Part shown: in pieces, positions 17,650 to 25,935 of the stretch
How the letters are laid out: each line of letters starts with the position of its first letter
Position numbering within the stretch: position 1 is the first letter of the stretch
Assembly (NCBI GenBank): GCA_016735295.1
Contig: JAERRU010000026.1
Coordinates: 1 to 38,389 of the forward strand
Direction of reading: 5' to 3'
Length of the DNA stretch: 38,389 nucleotides
Source of the DNA: SAR324 cluster bacterium
GTDB taxonomy: Bacteria > SAR324 > XYD2-FULL-50-16 > JAERRU01
The notes under the pieces: model-generated
Seen by the model: the letters and a program-made list of their open reading frames with translations, nothing else
What the model was told of the DNA's origin: nothing
Databases searched by the model: none
Made by a program: the position numbers and the translations under genes

Positions 17650-19335
17650 TTAACTTTCTTTTAGCCAAGAACGCACCGTATTTACTGTTTCTCCCACATT
17701 TCCCTTAGCCATTTCTAGTATCTTGTTTCTATTAGGCTTGCCTTGCTTGTTTGCAAAATCCATATCATCATCATCGCCGCCTTGCCCTCCTCTTCTTCTT
17801 CTGCCCCCTTCTAACTCAGAAACGGTAGCTGGCAAACCAAGATCTAGCTCCATATCTTCTGCTGTTGGTGATATTCTCTTTAGCACTGGTCTGATGATAA
17901 ATAACAACACTACTATAGTAATTAACGCCGCTAACCCATATTTTGCAGCATTCAACCAGATATCTCTTTGCGCTTGAATACTTATTTCTACCGCCTTTAT
18001 ACTATCTTCTAATTGTGTATTAAAGGTTATATTTTTTACCTCTATAGAATCTCCACGTTGAGGACTAAAACCTACGGCATTTTGCGTAATCAACTTTATT
18101 TTATCAAGTTCGCTAGCTAACCATTTTTTCTTTACACTAATCGACACACCATCTTTATCTTGCTCAATTACCGATTTATCATCAAGCAACACCGAAATTG
18201 TTAACCTATTTATCCCCCCTGCACTAACATTTCTTCTGATCCTCCGGCGAGAATTTTCATAATTAGTTTGCTTGGTTTTTTTATCACTCTCCATCACATT
18301 AGCCGCCTCATTCACCCCGCTATTAATTTCTGGTGAATTAGAACTTACCCCTGGAACCCCTATCGGGATAGATCTTGCCCCTGTCGCCTTTTCTTGAATT
18401 GTTTGTTCACTCACTACTGCCGCCAACTCAGGATCAAGCAAATCTTCATCTATTTGCTGAGTTTCATTATTTACCTCAGCTGATATTTTAACTTTTACTT
18501 GCCCCTTACCAGTAATTCTTTGTAATTGATCAATCGCTTTATTTTCTAAATAACGCTCTACATTATGGGTATACTGTAAATGCCTATCTTCTGTATCATA
18601 AATGGAATCTTGCAAAGAAGAACTATAAAGATTTCCATATTGATCAGATATCTTAACATCTTCAACGCTCAACGAAGGTACCCCACTAGCTACTAAATTT
18701 AAAATGGTTTTTACCATCTTAGAATTTAATGGAGAACTCTCCTTTATCACCAAATGCACTGCTGCACTTGGATTTTGCTCACTATCAATAAAAACGGTTC
18801 TCTCAGGTATGGCCAATATAACCTTAGCTGCACTTACCACATTGATTAGCTGTATCAACCTAGCTAGCTCCCCTTCCATCGCTCTTCTTAACTGAACGTT
18901 TTGTTGAAATTCAGTCATTGTGAAACTAGAATTATCAAATATCTCTAAACCCACCGTGCCCCCATTTAAAAGATCGGAATTGGCTATTTCTAATTTAGCC
19001 TTGTCTGATACCTCCGCTGGCACCAACACCCCGCCACCGCCTGGTGCTATTATATATTCTATTTGCGAATCATCTAATCGTTTGACTACCTGGGCTGTCT
19101 CTTTACTGGATAATCCTGAAAATAAGGTTACCCATGTGGTTTGTTGCGTTACTATAACCATAAAACTCAAACCTATCACCACCACCAGCAAAATAGCTAA
19201 TAAAAACCACCGCCTCTTAGTCGGTAATTTCCCATAAAATGAACCTATTTGTGATTGTAAATCTCCCACCAAAGAAGCTCCCGCAGCAGTTGAAGTTGCT
19301 GTGGTAGCTGTATTAGCTGTAGTAGCCTCTGCCAT
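17650..19335 (-). CDS. fliF: Flagellar MS-ring protein FliF
   Basis: A 561-residue inner-membrane protein that forms the MS ring, the platform of the flagellar motor and export gate. Marks: first membrane segment at about 42-64 (FLLAILLVVVIGLSFMVIV), then WVTLFSGLS, the ring-building segment ENVQLRRAMEGELARLI-like (here NVQLRRAMEGELARLI), PERTVFI, and VVSAAKVILAIPE. A second segment lies at about 465-485 (YGLAALITIVVLLFII). The acidic C-terminal tail ends NTVRSWLKES, the FliG-binding type of helix. The N-terminus is an Ala/Thr-rich low-complexity stretch (residues 1-20). It is the last gene of the minus-strand flagellar group, 121 bases after fliE. AGG lies about 11 bases before the ATG. Confidence 0.96.
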   Translation of the reverse strand: MAEATTANTATTATSTAAGASLVGDLQSQIGSFYGKLPTKRRWFLLAILLVVVIGLSFMVIVTQQTTWVTLFSGLSSKETAQVVKRLDDSQIEYIIAPGGGGVLVPAEVSDKAKLEIANSDLLNGGTVGLEIFDNSSFTMTEFQQNVQLRRAMEGELARLIQLINVVSAAKVILAIPERTVFIDSEQNPSAAVHLVIKESSPLNSKMVKTILNLVASGVPSLSVEDVKISDQYGNLYSSSLQDSIYDTEDRHLQYTHNVERYLENKAIDQLQRITGKGQVKVKISAEVNNETQQIDEDLLDPELAAVVSEQTIQEKATGARSIPIGVPGVSSNSPEINSGVNEAANVMESDKKTKQTNYENSRRRIRRNVSAGGINRLTISVLLDDKSVIEQDKDGVSISVKKKWLASELDKIKLITQNAVGFSPQRGDSIEVKNITFNTQLEDSIKAVEISIQAQRDIWLNAAKYGLAALITIVVLLFIIRPVLKRISPTAEDMELDLGLPATVSELEGGRRRRGGQGGDDDDMDFANKQGKPNRNKILEMAKGNVGETVNTVRSWLKES

Positions 19336-19456
19336 AATATTCTTTACCTATTTAATTGTGTTTTGTTGGTTATCGCTAATCAATTGCTATTAGTTAATTG
19401 ATTAGCCTATTTAAAATTATATATTTATGATGCTCAATTGTGATAATAAATATATC

Positions 19457-19759
19457 CTAAATTTGCATCCTAGAAACTTCTTGATAAGCAGACATTACCT
19501 TGTTACGCACGGCCATTAGCAATTTTATTGATATATCAGCTTTTTCCATGGCGATCATGGTGCCGTGTATATCATCACTTTTGCCTGTCGCTAAACTAGC
19601 CATTTTTCCATCTGCTTGATTAACTTGGTCGTTAACTTTATCTATTGCCCCCATCAAAGTTTCTGAAAAGCTACCAATCACCGATTTAACTGGTGATGAT
19701 TGCATGCTTTTACTTTGTGAGTTTATATTTGCGGTTGCTAAAAGATTATCTATTTTCAT
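19457..19759 (-). CDS. fliE: Flagellar hook-basal body protein FliE
   Basis: A 100-residue protein whose last 40 residues are strongly FliE-like: DIHGTMIAMEKADISIKL, then MAVRNKVMSAYQEVSRMQI, against the family pattern of MIAMEKA, VRNKLVEAYQE and MRMQV. FliE is an export substrate that joins the MS ring to the proximal rod. The first 35 residues are Ser/Lys/Asn-rich and poorly conserved, as usual. Its ATG overlaps the stop of the preceding gene as ATGA, so translation is probably coupled. It sits between that gene and fliF in the basal-body group. Confidence 0.93.
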   Translation of the reverse strand: MKIDNLLATANINSQSKSMQSSPVKSVIGSFSETLMGAIDKVNDQVNQADGKMASLATGKSDDIHGTMIAMEKADISIKLLMAVRNKVMSAYQEVSRMQI

Positions 19760-20202
19760 GTTACTTTTCTATCTTTGGTTATATGTTTATCTAGATTATT
19801 ATTTGCCTTAGCATAGCTATCTAAGCCTTGGCTGGCATTTACTGATTTTTGATATTTTTTATTTTCTTGAGAATTTTGATTCTCTTTAGATTTTTGATCT
19901 ATTTGATGTGTTTCCCCTTTTTTCACTTCATTGGGGCCAGAAAAAGTGTTGGTTAGTTCATCTAAAATAACTCTGGCTTTATGCACATCATTAATTATAT
20001 CATTAGTATTAAGTTTTTCATTATTATTTGGGCTGATATTACCCCTTATTTTATCAGTCAGCACCTCCATTTTAGCTAATGACACCTGTATTTCATCTTT
20101 AAAAGATTTACCGGTTGCCTTAGCGGGGGATTTTTCGAGTTGTTTATTTACCTCCTTAGGTTCTTGTATTTTTAATGGTTGAATTGAATCTATCTTTGCC
20201 AT
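19756..20202 (-). CDS. Unrecognised protein of the flagellar operon, coupled to fliE
   Basis: A 148-residue, highly polar, Lys/Asn/Gln-rich protein with no Cys, signal peptide or membrane segment. The first third (KIDSIQPLKIQEPK) superficially resembles the FliE N-terminus (KIDNLLATANI), and residues 35-85 are predicted helical by eye (VSLAKMEVLTDKI, VHKARVILDELTNTF). The last 55 residues are low complexity and probably disordered. I do not recognise the family. Its stop overlaps the fliE start by ATGA and it follows flgC in the same direction, so a role as an export substrate, chaperone or rod-assembly factor is inferred from context only. A FlgM-type anti-sigma factor is another possibility, but the characteristic helices are not evident. 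Confidence 0.75.
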   Translation of the reverse strand: MAKIDSIQPLKIQEPKEVNKQLEKSPAKATGKSFKDEIQVSLAKMEVLTDKIRGNISPNNNEKLNTNDIINDVHKARVILDELTNTFSGPNEVKKGETHQIDQKSKENQNSQENKKYQKSVNASQGLDSYAKANNNLDKHITKDRKVT

Positions 20203-20270
20203 ACTGATCTATTCTATAAGCTATTTAATATGTAGGAATATATACAAATCCATTTCTAATACTTCTTTTA

Positions 20271-20396
20271 TTCTCTTTTGCTCTCTTTTATTCACTTTTA
20301 TTCACTTTTATTCACTCTATATCAATCTACGTCCACCTACGTCAATCTACGTAAATCTACATCAATCTACGTCAATCTACGTCAATCTACGTCAAT
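20271..20396. repeat. Two adjoining 10-bp tandem repeat tracts
   Basis: 20271-20320 is a run of 10-base units ending in three clean TTCACTTTTA-type copies. It passes directly into 20321-20396, seven copies plus a partial of ATCAATCTAC/GTCAATCTAC. Both tracts keep the same 10-base period, close to one DNA helical turn. They lie between flgC and the unknown gene coupled to fliE, so on the transcribed strand the motif reads GTAGATTGAC. No hairpin is formed by a single unit. Confidence 0.93.
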
Positions 20397-20452
20397 AATA
20401 GCATTATCTATGCCTAATGATAACCCTTTAAGCACAATAATTTGCCTAATTA

Positions 20453-20899
20453 TCATCTCTTACCTATTTCTAGCGATTTTTGAGCCAAACCTCTAGCCAC
20501 ATTAAAGGCCACTACATTTGCCTCAAAACTACGCCTTGCTTGTATTAAATCCACCATTTCCTCGGTTATATCTATATTAGGAAATGCCACATATCCCTCT
20601 TCATTAGCATCTGGGTGGCTGGGGTCATATTTTAATATCGGAGCCCTTTGATCTTCTGATATGCTTAATACCTTTGGCTCTTTAACCACATCGGTTGTTT
20701 CGTTTAGTTGGTTTAATTCTTCTAAAAAAGTCTTTGCTTTTGGTATTGCTCCAAAAACTGTAGTTCTCCTTATATAAGGCCCGCCTTCTTGAGTTCTGGT
20801 AGTATGAACATTTGCTATATTACTAGATATAACATTTATCCTAGTACGCTGGGCATAAAGCCCTGACGTGCTAACTTGCATAGAATCAAATAATGACAT
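20453..20899 (-). CDS. flgC: Flagellar proximal rod protein FlgC
   Basis: A 148-residue rod protein. The N-terminus MSLFDSMQVSTSGLYAQRTR followed by INVISSNIANVHTT is the FlgC signature. The C-terminus holds VAFPNIDITEEMVDLIQARR and SFEANVVAFNVARGLAQKSL, the conserved coiled-coil pair. Length is close to the family norm (about 135-150). FlgC is exported by the flagellar type III system and assembles with FlgB, FlgF and FlgG into the rod. Its ATG overlaps the flgB stop by one base (TAATG), with GGAGG visible upstream on the coding strand, implying tight coupling. Confidence 0.96.
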   Translation of the reverse strand: MSLFDSMQVSTSGLYAQRTRINVISSNIANVHTTRTQEGGPYIRRTTVFGAIPKAKTFLEELNQLNETTDVVKEPKVLSISEDQRAPILKYDPSHPDANEEGYVAFPNIDITEEMVDLIQARRSFEANVVAFNVARGLAQKSLEIGKR

Positions 20900-21312
20900 T
20901 ATCTACCTCCTTCAATAATAGCGTCTTTTAATGTTTGTAATTTACCACTTATCATCCTAATATTAGCTTCAAACATTAGCTGATTGGTGGTCATTTTTGC
21001 TAACTCTTGATCCAGATCCACTGAATTTTCGTCCATCCTAACCTCAGGGTTATAACTCTTTGTTATATCAGGGTTAAAACTATTTAATTTAGGCCTACCA
21101 TCTCCACTAAAATGCCTAGGATCTGTTACCTTGAGCGGTGACGATCGCTTATCATAATAGGCATCTTGTAATTTTTGTTCGAAAATAACATCTAACGCCT
21201 TATAACCAGGAGTTTCACGATTAGATATATTCGCGGTTAATACTTCATTTTTTGCTGATCTTAAATCTAGTACCTTTTGAAAAAGATCTACATTTTTATC
21301 AAAAATCTCCAT
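20899..21312 (-). CDS. flgB: Flagellar proximal rod protein FlgB
   Basis: A 137-residue protein of the FlgB family. Residues 1-45 include LRSAKNEVLTANISNRETPG, the conserved N-terminal helix with the ANIAN-type turn. The C-terminus contains NSVDLDQELAKMTTNQLMFE and a final amphipathic helix, both typical. It is exported and forms the proximal rod with FlgC. It is the first gene of the flgB-flgC-orf-fliE-fliF group, so the operon promoter should lie in 21313-21790. No confident promoter, and no sigma-54 GG/GC pair, is recognised there. Confidence 0.95.
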   Translation of the reverse strand: MEIFDKNVDLFQKVLDLRSAKNEVLTANISNRETPGYKALDVIFEQKLQDAYYDKRSSPLKVTDPRHFSGDGRPKLNSFNPDITKSYNPEVRMDENSVDLDQELAKMTTNQLMFEANIRMISGKLQTLKDAIIEGGR

Positions 21313-21794
21313 TTATCCTACAACCCTAAGTCTAATTTATTGACAAATCGCCGCTATTAGTAATATATTATCCTTGTATCAGCGTGCTTAACCTATTTGA
21401 AATAATAAGTTATTTGTGTGATAGTATATCATATCACTATTTAGTTATTCGCTTTCTCGTTATGATAATATAATTTATGCGGCTAATTGTGCTGCATAAT
21501 CTTAATTATTTATAGCTAGTTTTTGCAAAATTAACGCCAACTAAAAAAAATCCAACTTTCATTATACGAGATAAAACATTAGCTAAGTTAATTTAGCCCT
21601 CTTTAATCTTTATTATAGCAAAAATTTTAGTTTTATTAACTTTTGCCGATAAAGATTTAATCTTACTTAATCTGTTTTTTTATGCATACTCGTATTTGCG
21701 AATAATAAATTTTTTTCATACTCTTAGTTAATTATTTTATCAATTTGTTGCCAATACTGGCTGTAAGTATAACAAATAAAGCTTTTAACCATTG
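21313..21794. other. Divergent intergenic region upstream of flgB
   Basis: About 480 bases between flgB (-) and the outer-membrane-like protein (+). It is very AT-rich without coding frames or repeats. It should contain promoters for both directions. A TTGACA at 21339-21344 followed by AT-rich sequence is the only near-consensus -35 I see, on the plus strand, too far from the plus-strand gene to assign with confidence. Confidence 0.4.
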
Positions 21795-22559
21795 ATGATA
21801 GCAACCTATTTAAAATTTAAAGCAATATTGTTAGCTAATAAAAGCATTTCAATATTATTGGCTTTATGGTTAGTTTTGTCGCTAACTGCTCATAGCAACA
21901 TTTATAGCCAACCACGCAGGCTTAATGTGAGAGAAAATAAAATCGGCTTTCTCGTGCAAGCAATTCCTCAAAAAATAACCATTATTAGTAATCAAGTTAC
22001 CGGTGAAAAAAAATCGGCTTCCTATGTCGCCATTGGTGTTGAATTGCTATATGAAAGAGTTATTGATGATAGCTTTAGTTATGGAGTATCGTTTAGTAGC
22101 TGGATGCCACCAAAAATTAGTCTTAAAGTTCCCTATTCTCAAGTTATAGTGGCTCCTCCATTTTTGAGTGTGGTTCATCTACCAGCCGAAAATTATGAGA
22201 TAGACATATCGCAAACTAAGGCCGGATTTTTTATGAAGACATATCTTTCTCCCAATCGAACTAAGGGAGTTAAAATTTTTGTTCAATCAGGTATTGGTTT
22301 TTTATCTTCAAGTGTGAAAATGTCTGAAAAAACTAATAAGAAAAAATATGACTTTTCATCCCTCATAATCACAAAACACGTGGCTATGGGTATGACCTAT
22401 AACTTTAGAAATGGAGTGGGACTACAAGCTAATTTACGATATATGGCTGGGTTTTCTACTAACGAATTTGCCTCTGTGAATAAAGATAATAAAAAATATG
22501 CCAGTATTTTTACCGATAATACTATTTTAGCTGAGTTTGGTATTCTCTTTGGCTTTTAG
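21795..22559 (+). CDS. Probable outer-membrane beta-barrel protein
   Basis: A 254-residue protein with an N-terminal signal-like segment (ISILLALWLVLSLTAHSNIYSQ) and then alternating hydrophobic/polar strands: VAIGVELLYERV, FSYGVSFSSWM, AGFFMKTYLS, VKIFVQSGIGFL, GVGLQANLRYMAG. It ends in LAEFGILFGF with a terminal Phe, the usual signal for barrel insertion by BamA. Size and strand pattern suggest an 8-strand barrel of the OmpW/OmpA-barrel/Opa type; no named family is certain. The ATG at 21795 directly follows a TTG. The gene converges with the next one at only ten bases' distance, and faces the secreted-protein cluster, with which it may share the envelope as site of action. Confidence 0.7.
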   Translation: MIATYLKFKAILLANKSISILLALWLVLSLTAHSNIYSQPRRLNVRENKIGFLVQAIPQKITIISNQVTGEKKSASYVAIGVELLYERVIDDSFSYGVSFSSWMPPKISLKVPYSQVIVAPPFLSVVHLPAENYEIDISQTKAGFFMKTYLSPNRTKGVKIFVQSGIGFLSSSVKMSEKTNKKKYDFSSLIITKHVAMGMTYNFRNGVGLQANLRYMAGFSTNEFASVNKDNKKYASIFTDNTILAEFGILFGF

Positions 22560-22569
22560 CGTAAATCGG

Positions 22570-24078
22570 CTAGTTGATATTTATTTGATTTCTAATTCTA
22601 TGAAACTCTCTTAATGCTTTGGGATCGATAATGAAAGTTTCCACCTTATCAATTAATTTAAGCGCTGCTTCACTATCAAAATTAGCTCCATCAAAACCTT
22701 GTGCTAAATGATCCAATACTGAATCATATATTTTTGACCTTGTGAGCTCTTTTGCGTTTATCACATCCAAGAGCTGATAATCATTTTTGGAATAGCTACC
22801 AGATTTATCAAGCTCTTTTATTCCCATTATTAACCCATCTAATTTTTGATTAATGTTAGGCAATGCATTCGCTTGATTAATGGTGATCATTGCTTTAGAA
22901 AATGATCGATAAAATGGTGTACTGCTATATTTATTCGGTATATCAAAAACTTCTTCTGACTCAGTTTGATCATTTGTATATGCAAAATTTCTACTGGTTT
23001 GATCGACCTTTTGGAAATATGTAATCCAAATCACCTTGGGAGATATTATTTCTACTACCGGAGTTTCTCCTAAAAATTCATAGTCGGCTTCTCTCAGGTA
23101 AGCCCTTAATATATTTCGTGTTTTATCTTCTAAATCCTTAATTAACACGATTTTATCAAAATATCCCGCCTTAGAAATAGTGCGGCCAATCATAGCAGGG
23201 TTAAAATCTGTATTAGGGAAATATAAATCTAAATAGTAAAAATTATCCTTGCTGCCCACATTTACAGGATATGACCTTACTATCTCAAACGCCACCATAT
23301 CTGAATCAAAGGTTATATCTTGGGTAAAATGAAGCTCAACCACCACCTTGCTAGACCCTTGACTTACTTGCTCTTTAGGTCTAGCGAAGATATATTCTAT
23401 ATTATTTAACCCGCCAAACGCTCTATCATCGCTGGTAAAATTAGTAACAAAGGCGTTGCTTTGAAAATCTCGGTAGGCTTGACGCAATGTTAATAAAACT
23501 TCACTACCGTTTATAAATGTAACCTTATAAAGGTAAGGCTCTTTTGCCTGATCATATCCACTGCTTTGGCTAGGATCCAAAAGAACAAAATCTTTGATTT
23601 GATAAGGTAAGTATGAACCTTCATATGGTTGACCTAGTTTGCCCTCTTTCCAATAAACCTTTGCGTCAAATGCTAATCTATGAAAATCGCTCCTATTAAA
23701 AAAAATTATCTCTCCCCCATCGCCTAATAGCACTGCGTAGTTATTTGCTAAAACTAAATTACTATTTTTTATAGAATCATTTATTTGATTAAAAAATATC
23801 CTTCTAGTTTCTCCATTACTAAGTTTTACTAATATATAGTATCCATTATAATCATTAATTACTACGGTAGAAAGTATTACATATTCATCTAAACTACCGT
23901 CTTGCATCAGCCCAGCTAATCTATTTACTAGATCTATATCAGAAAAATATATATTTTCTGATTTTGTTAGCGAAGATTGACCATGCACACTGAAGGAAAT
24001 TAGGCTCAATAAAATAACTACATACATAGTTATTTTTATGAAAATACTATTTCTTTTTGTGGTTAACTGTTGCATCAT
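22570..24078 (-). CDS. Secreted protein of unknown function, paralogue of the next gene
   Basis: A 502-residue protein with a signal peptide (IKITMYVVILLSLISFSVHGQ). The rest is beta-rich and periplasmic by inference. It is a diverged paralogue of the product of 24189-25907: shared segments in the same order include LSNGETRR versus LGNGKTVR, LYKVTFINGSE versus VYKVKFANGGQ, RQAYRDF versus NQAYQTL, and YFQKVDQT versus FYQEVDQT. Residues about 235-335 (VVVELHFTQDITF, YYLDLYFPNTDF, ILRAYLRE) have the strand order of an AMIN-type domain, which binds the envelope in amidases and secretins. That match is weak. The C-terminal 130 residues are helical. It ends the minus-strand cluster. No enzyme motif is seen. 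Confidence 0.75.
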   Translation of the reverse strand: MMQQLTTKRNSIFIKITMYVVILLSLISFSVHGQSSLTKSENIYFSDIDLVNRLAGLMQDGSLDEYVILSTVVINDYNGYYILVKLSNGETRRIFFNQINDSIKNSNLVLANNYAVLLGDGGEIIFFNRSDFHRLAFDAKVYWKEGKLGQPYEGSYLPYQIKDFVLLDPSQSSGYDQAKEPYLYKVTFINGSEVLLTLRQAYRDFQSNAFVTNFTSDDRAFGGLNNIEYIFARPKEQVSQGSSKVVVELHFTQDITFDSDMVAFEIVRSYPVNVGSKDNFYYLDLYFPNTDFNPAMIGRTISKAGYFDKIVLIKDLEDKTRNILRAYLREADYEFLGETPVVEIISPKVIWITYFQKVDQTSRNFAYTNDQTESEEVFDIPNKYSSTPFYRSFSKAMITINQANALPNINQKLDGLIMGIKELDKSGSYSKNDYQLLDVINAKELTRSKIYDSVLDHLAQGFDGANFDSEAALKLIDKVETFIIDPKALREFHRIRNQININ

Positions 24079-24133
24079 TAAGTATCTTAAATCTTAAATT
24101 TTTATGCTATATACTACTCAATCAATTAATTAT

Positions 24134-24172
24134 ATAATCAATCAATATAATCAATCTATATAATCAGCTATT
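24134..24172. repeat. 13-bp tandem repeat, three copies
   Basis: Copies ATAATCAATCAAT, ATAATCAATCTAT and ATAATCAGCTATT at 24134, 24147 and 24160. They lie in the 110-base gap between the two paralogous secreted-protein genes, in the leader of the downstream gene. No function is evident; the sequence is AT-rich and could be slippage-derived. Confidence 0.7.
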
Positions 24173-24188
24173 GCACTTTTTATGCCCA

Positions 24189-25907
24189 CTATTTAAATTT
24201 CGACTCTATATAAACAGTGCTACCCAGTAATTGACGCTTAACGCCTATTAATCTTCTATTGCTAGTTTTAACTGAGTTTACCTGAGAGCGTAAATCTTTG
24301 AGTATAGAATTATAGCGTTTCATCTCTGCATTAGTGAGCTTATTAACATCAATATTAATAGCGGCCACTCGTAAAAGATTTATCTTGCTATCTAATGAAT
24401 AGAATACTTTAAGATTAGCAATAAATTTATCTTTAGTTTTACTACTATCAGCATAAGACTGTAATTCATAAATATAGTCTATCATCTCGCTATGGCTGCT
24501 AAAATTACTTTTAGCAATAAGTGGGTAAACGTCTGCTGCCAACAGAGCGTTAAATATATGATTTCGGCAAAGATTTCGCCCCGCTAACGCTAAAGATAAA
24601 TTTTTATCATTATTAGAGTAACGAGCAGCATCTAAAAATAACCCCATGGTAGCTTGAAATGCATTTTTTCTACCTTGCCAATTTTTAATAGCTATATTTT
24701 CATTATATGCCACCACCGATTTATTATAAAGAATCACAAATTTATTATCAACATCATGCACTAACCCCTTGAGCTCATCTTTCTCTATTTTTTTGATATC
24801 TTTGATTTTGTTTTTCGCTAAATCATAAAGATCAAAATCAACTGTTTGATCTACTTCTTGATAGAAAAATACAAATAAATTTTTCTGATCAGGATGAACG
24901 TAAACCGTAGGTGTTTTATTTAAAAAATTCGCCGCTCCAAGGTTATAACTTAAAAAATCTGCTCTAAGCGTAACAAACGCCTCTTTATTGTGATCAATAA
25001 ATCTAAAATTCTTTAATCCTGCTAAATTATTAGCGTCCTTAATTTTGATTCCCTTAGCTCTAGTAGCATTAGGAATCGCTATTTCCACATGAAATTTCTT
25101 ATTTATTTTTTTGAATGATACAGAAAGATCATCTGCTTTATATTCAATTTTATTATTAAACGCTATATGAATACCAAATTTATAAGAATCATCCTTCTTT
25201 AGTAACTGCAAATTATAAGGCATGTCCTTAAAACCCTTTACTTCTTTAATCCAAAAATTATTACTAAATACCGAATTAACCTGAGCATTAATTGAACTTA
25301 AAAATAAATCATCGGCTAATGTTTGATACGCCTGATTTGAATTAAAAATTTCTTGCCCCCCATTAGCAAATTTCACCTTATAAACAGGATTAGCCTTGCC
25401 TATGACCTCAAAATTATTTATTTTATAATAAAATACCTTGCCTGAGAGTGGGTGCTCAAGTGGATAAGTCTTCTTAAAATATTTAGCATTGAGTGCTTGA
25501 TTATAAAATTCTTGCTTATCTAATAAAACAAAATCGGATGTATTTTTATCGGGAAAAATAAGTTGTAAATTTCCATCAAGTTCTAACCTAGCTTGATTGA
25601 TAGTTTGTTTTAGCACATCAATATAAAACCTCACAGTCTTGCCATTACCTAATGTGGCTACCACAAAAAATTCATCTTTACTGTGATTCATCACAATCAC
25701 TGATCTGATAAGTTGCTTATCATATTTAGCACCATCTAATAATTTTGCTAAATATATGGCCTTTTGCCGAGCTATTTGCGATGCATTTATGCCCTCAGGA
25801 GCATTAACTCCATATAAAGATTTATAGGATATATATTTTGGCTGAGCGTTCAAAATGCCATAACTGCTAACTATTAGCAGTAGGCTTAATAATTTAACGA
25901 ATTTCAT
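24189..25907 (-). CDS. Secreted protein of unknown function, paralogue of the downstream gene
   Basis: A 572-residue protein with a clean signal peptide (MKFVKLLSLLLIVSSYGILNA, cleavage before QPKY) and AAGG a few bases before its ATG. It aligns by eye over most of its length with the 502-residue product downstream, sharing the SNG/GNG-type turn, the YKVKFANG strand pair, the putative AMIN-like region (FGIHIAFNNKIEY, FHVEIAIPNATR, AFVTLRADF) and FFYQEVDQT. The C-terminal third is lysine-rich and helical. No catalytic motif or further membrane span appears, so a periplasmic structural or binding role is inferred. It follows the LytR_C-like gene by 28 bases and probably belongs to the same transcript. 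Confidence 0.78.
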   Translation of the reverse strand: MKFVKLLSLLLIVSSYGILNAQPKYISYKSLYGVNAPEGINASQIARQKAIYLAKLLDGAKYDKQLIRSVIVMNHSKDEFFVVATLGNGKTVRFYIDVLKQTINQARLELDGNLQLIFPDKNTSDFVLLDKQEFYNQALNAKYFKKTYPLEHPLSGKVFYYKINNFEVIGKANPVYKVKFANGGQEIFNSNQAYQTLADDLFLSSINAQVNSVFSNNFWIKEVKGFKDMPYNLQLLKKDDSYKFGIHIAFNNKIEYKADDLSVSFKKINKKFHVEIAIPNATRAKGIKIKDANNLAGLKNFRFIDHNKEAFVTLRADFLSYNLGAANFLNKTPTVYVHPDQKNLFVFFYQEVDQTVDFDLYDLAKNKIKDIKKIEKDELKGLVHDVDNKFVILYNKSVVAYNENIAIKNWQGRKNAFQATMGLFLDAARYSNNDKNLSLALAGRNLCRNHIFNALLAADVYPLIAKSNFSSHSEMIDYIYELQSYADSSKTKDKFIANLKVFYSLDSKINLLRVAAINIDVNKLTNAEMKRYNSILKDLRSQVNSVKTSNRRLIGVKRQLLGSTVYIESKFK

Positions 25908-25935
25908 AGAACCTTCACAGATAAATGTTTAATCA

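Noticed and set aside
20899-21450. Sigma-54 or sigma-28 flagellar promoter before flgB
   Set aside because: No GG-N10-GC pair or TAAA/GCCGATAA-type element at a sensible distance; AT-rich matches were not distinguishable from background.
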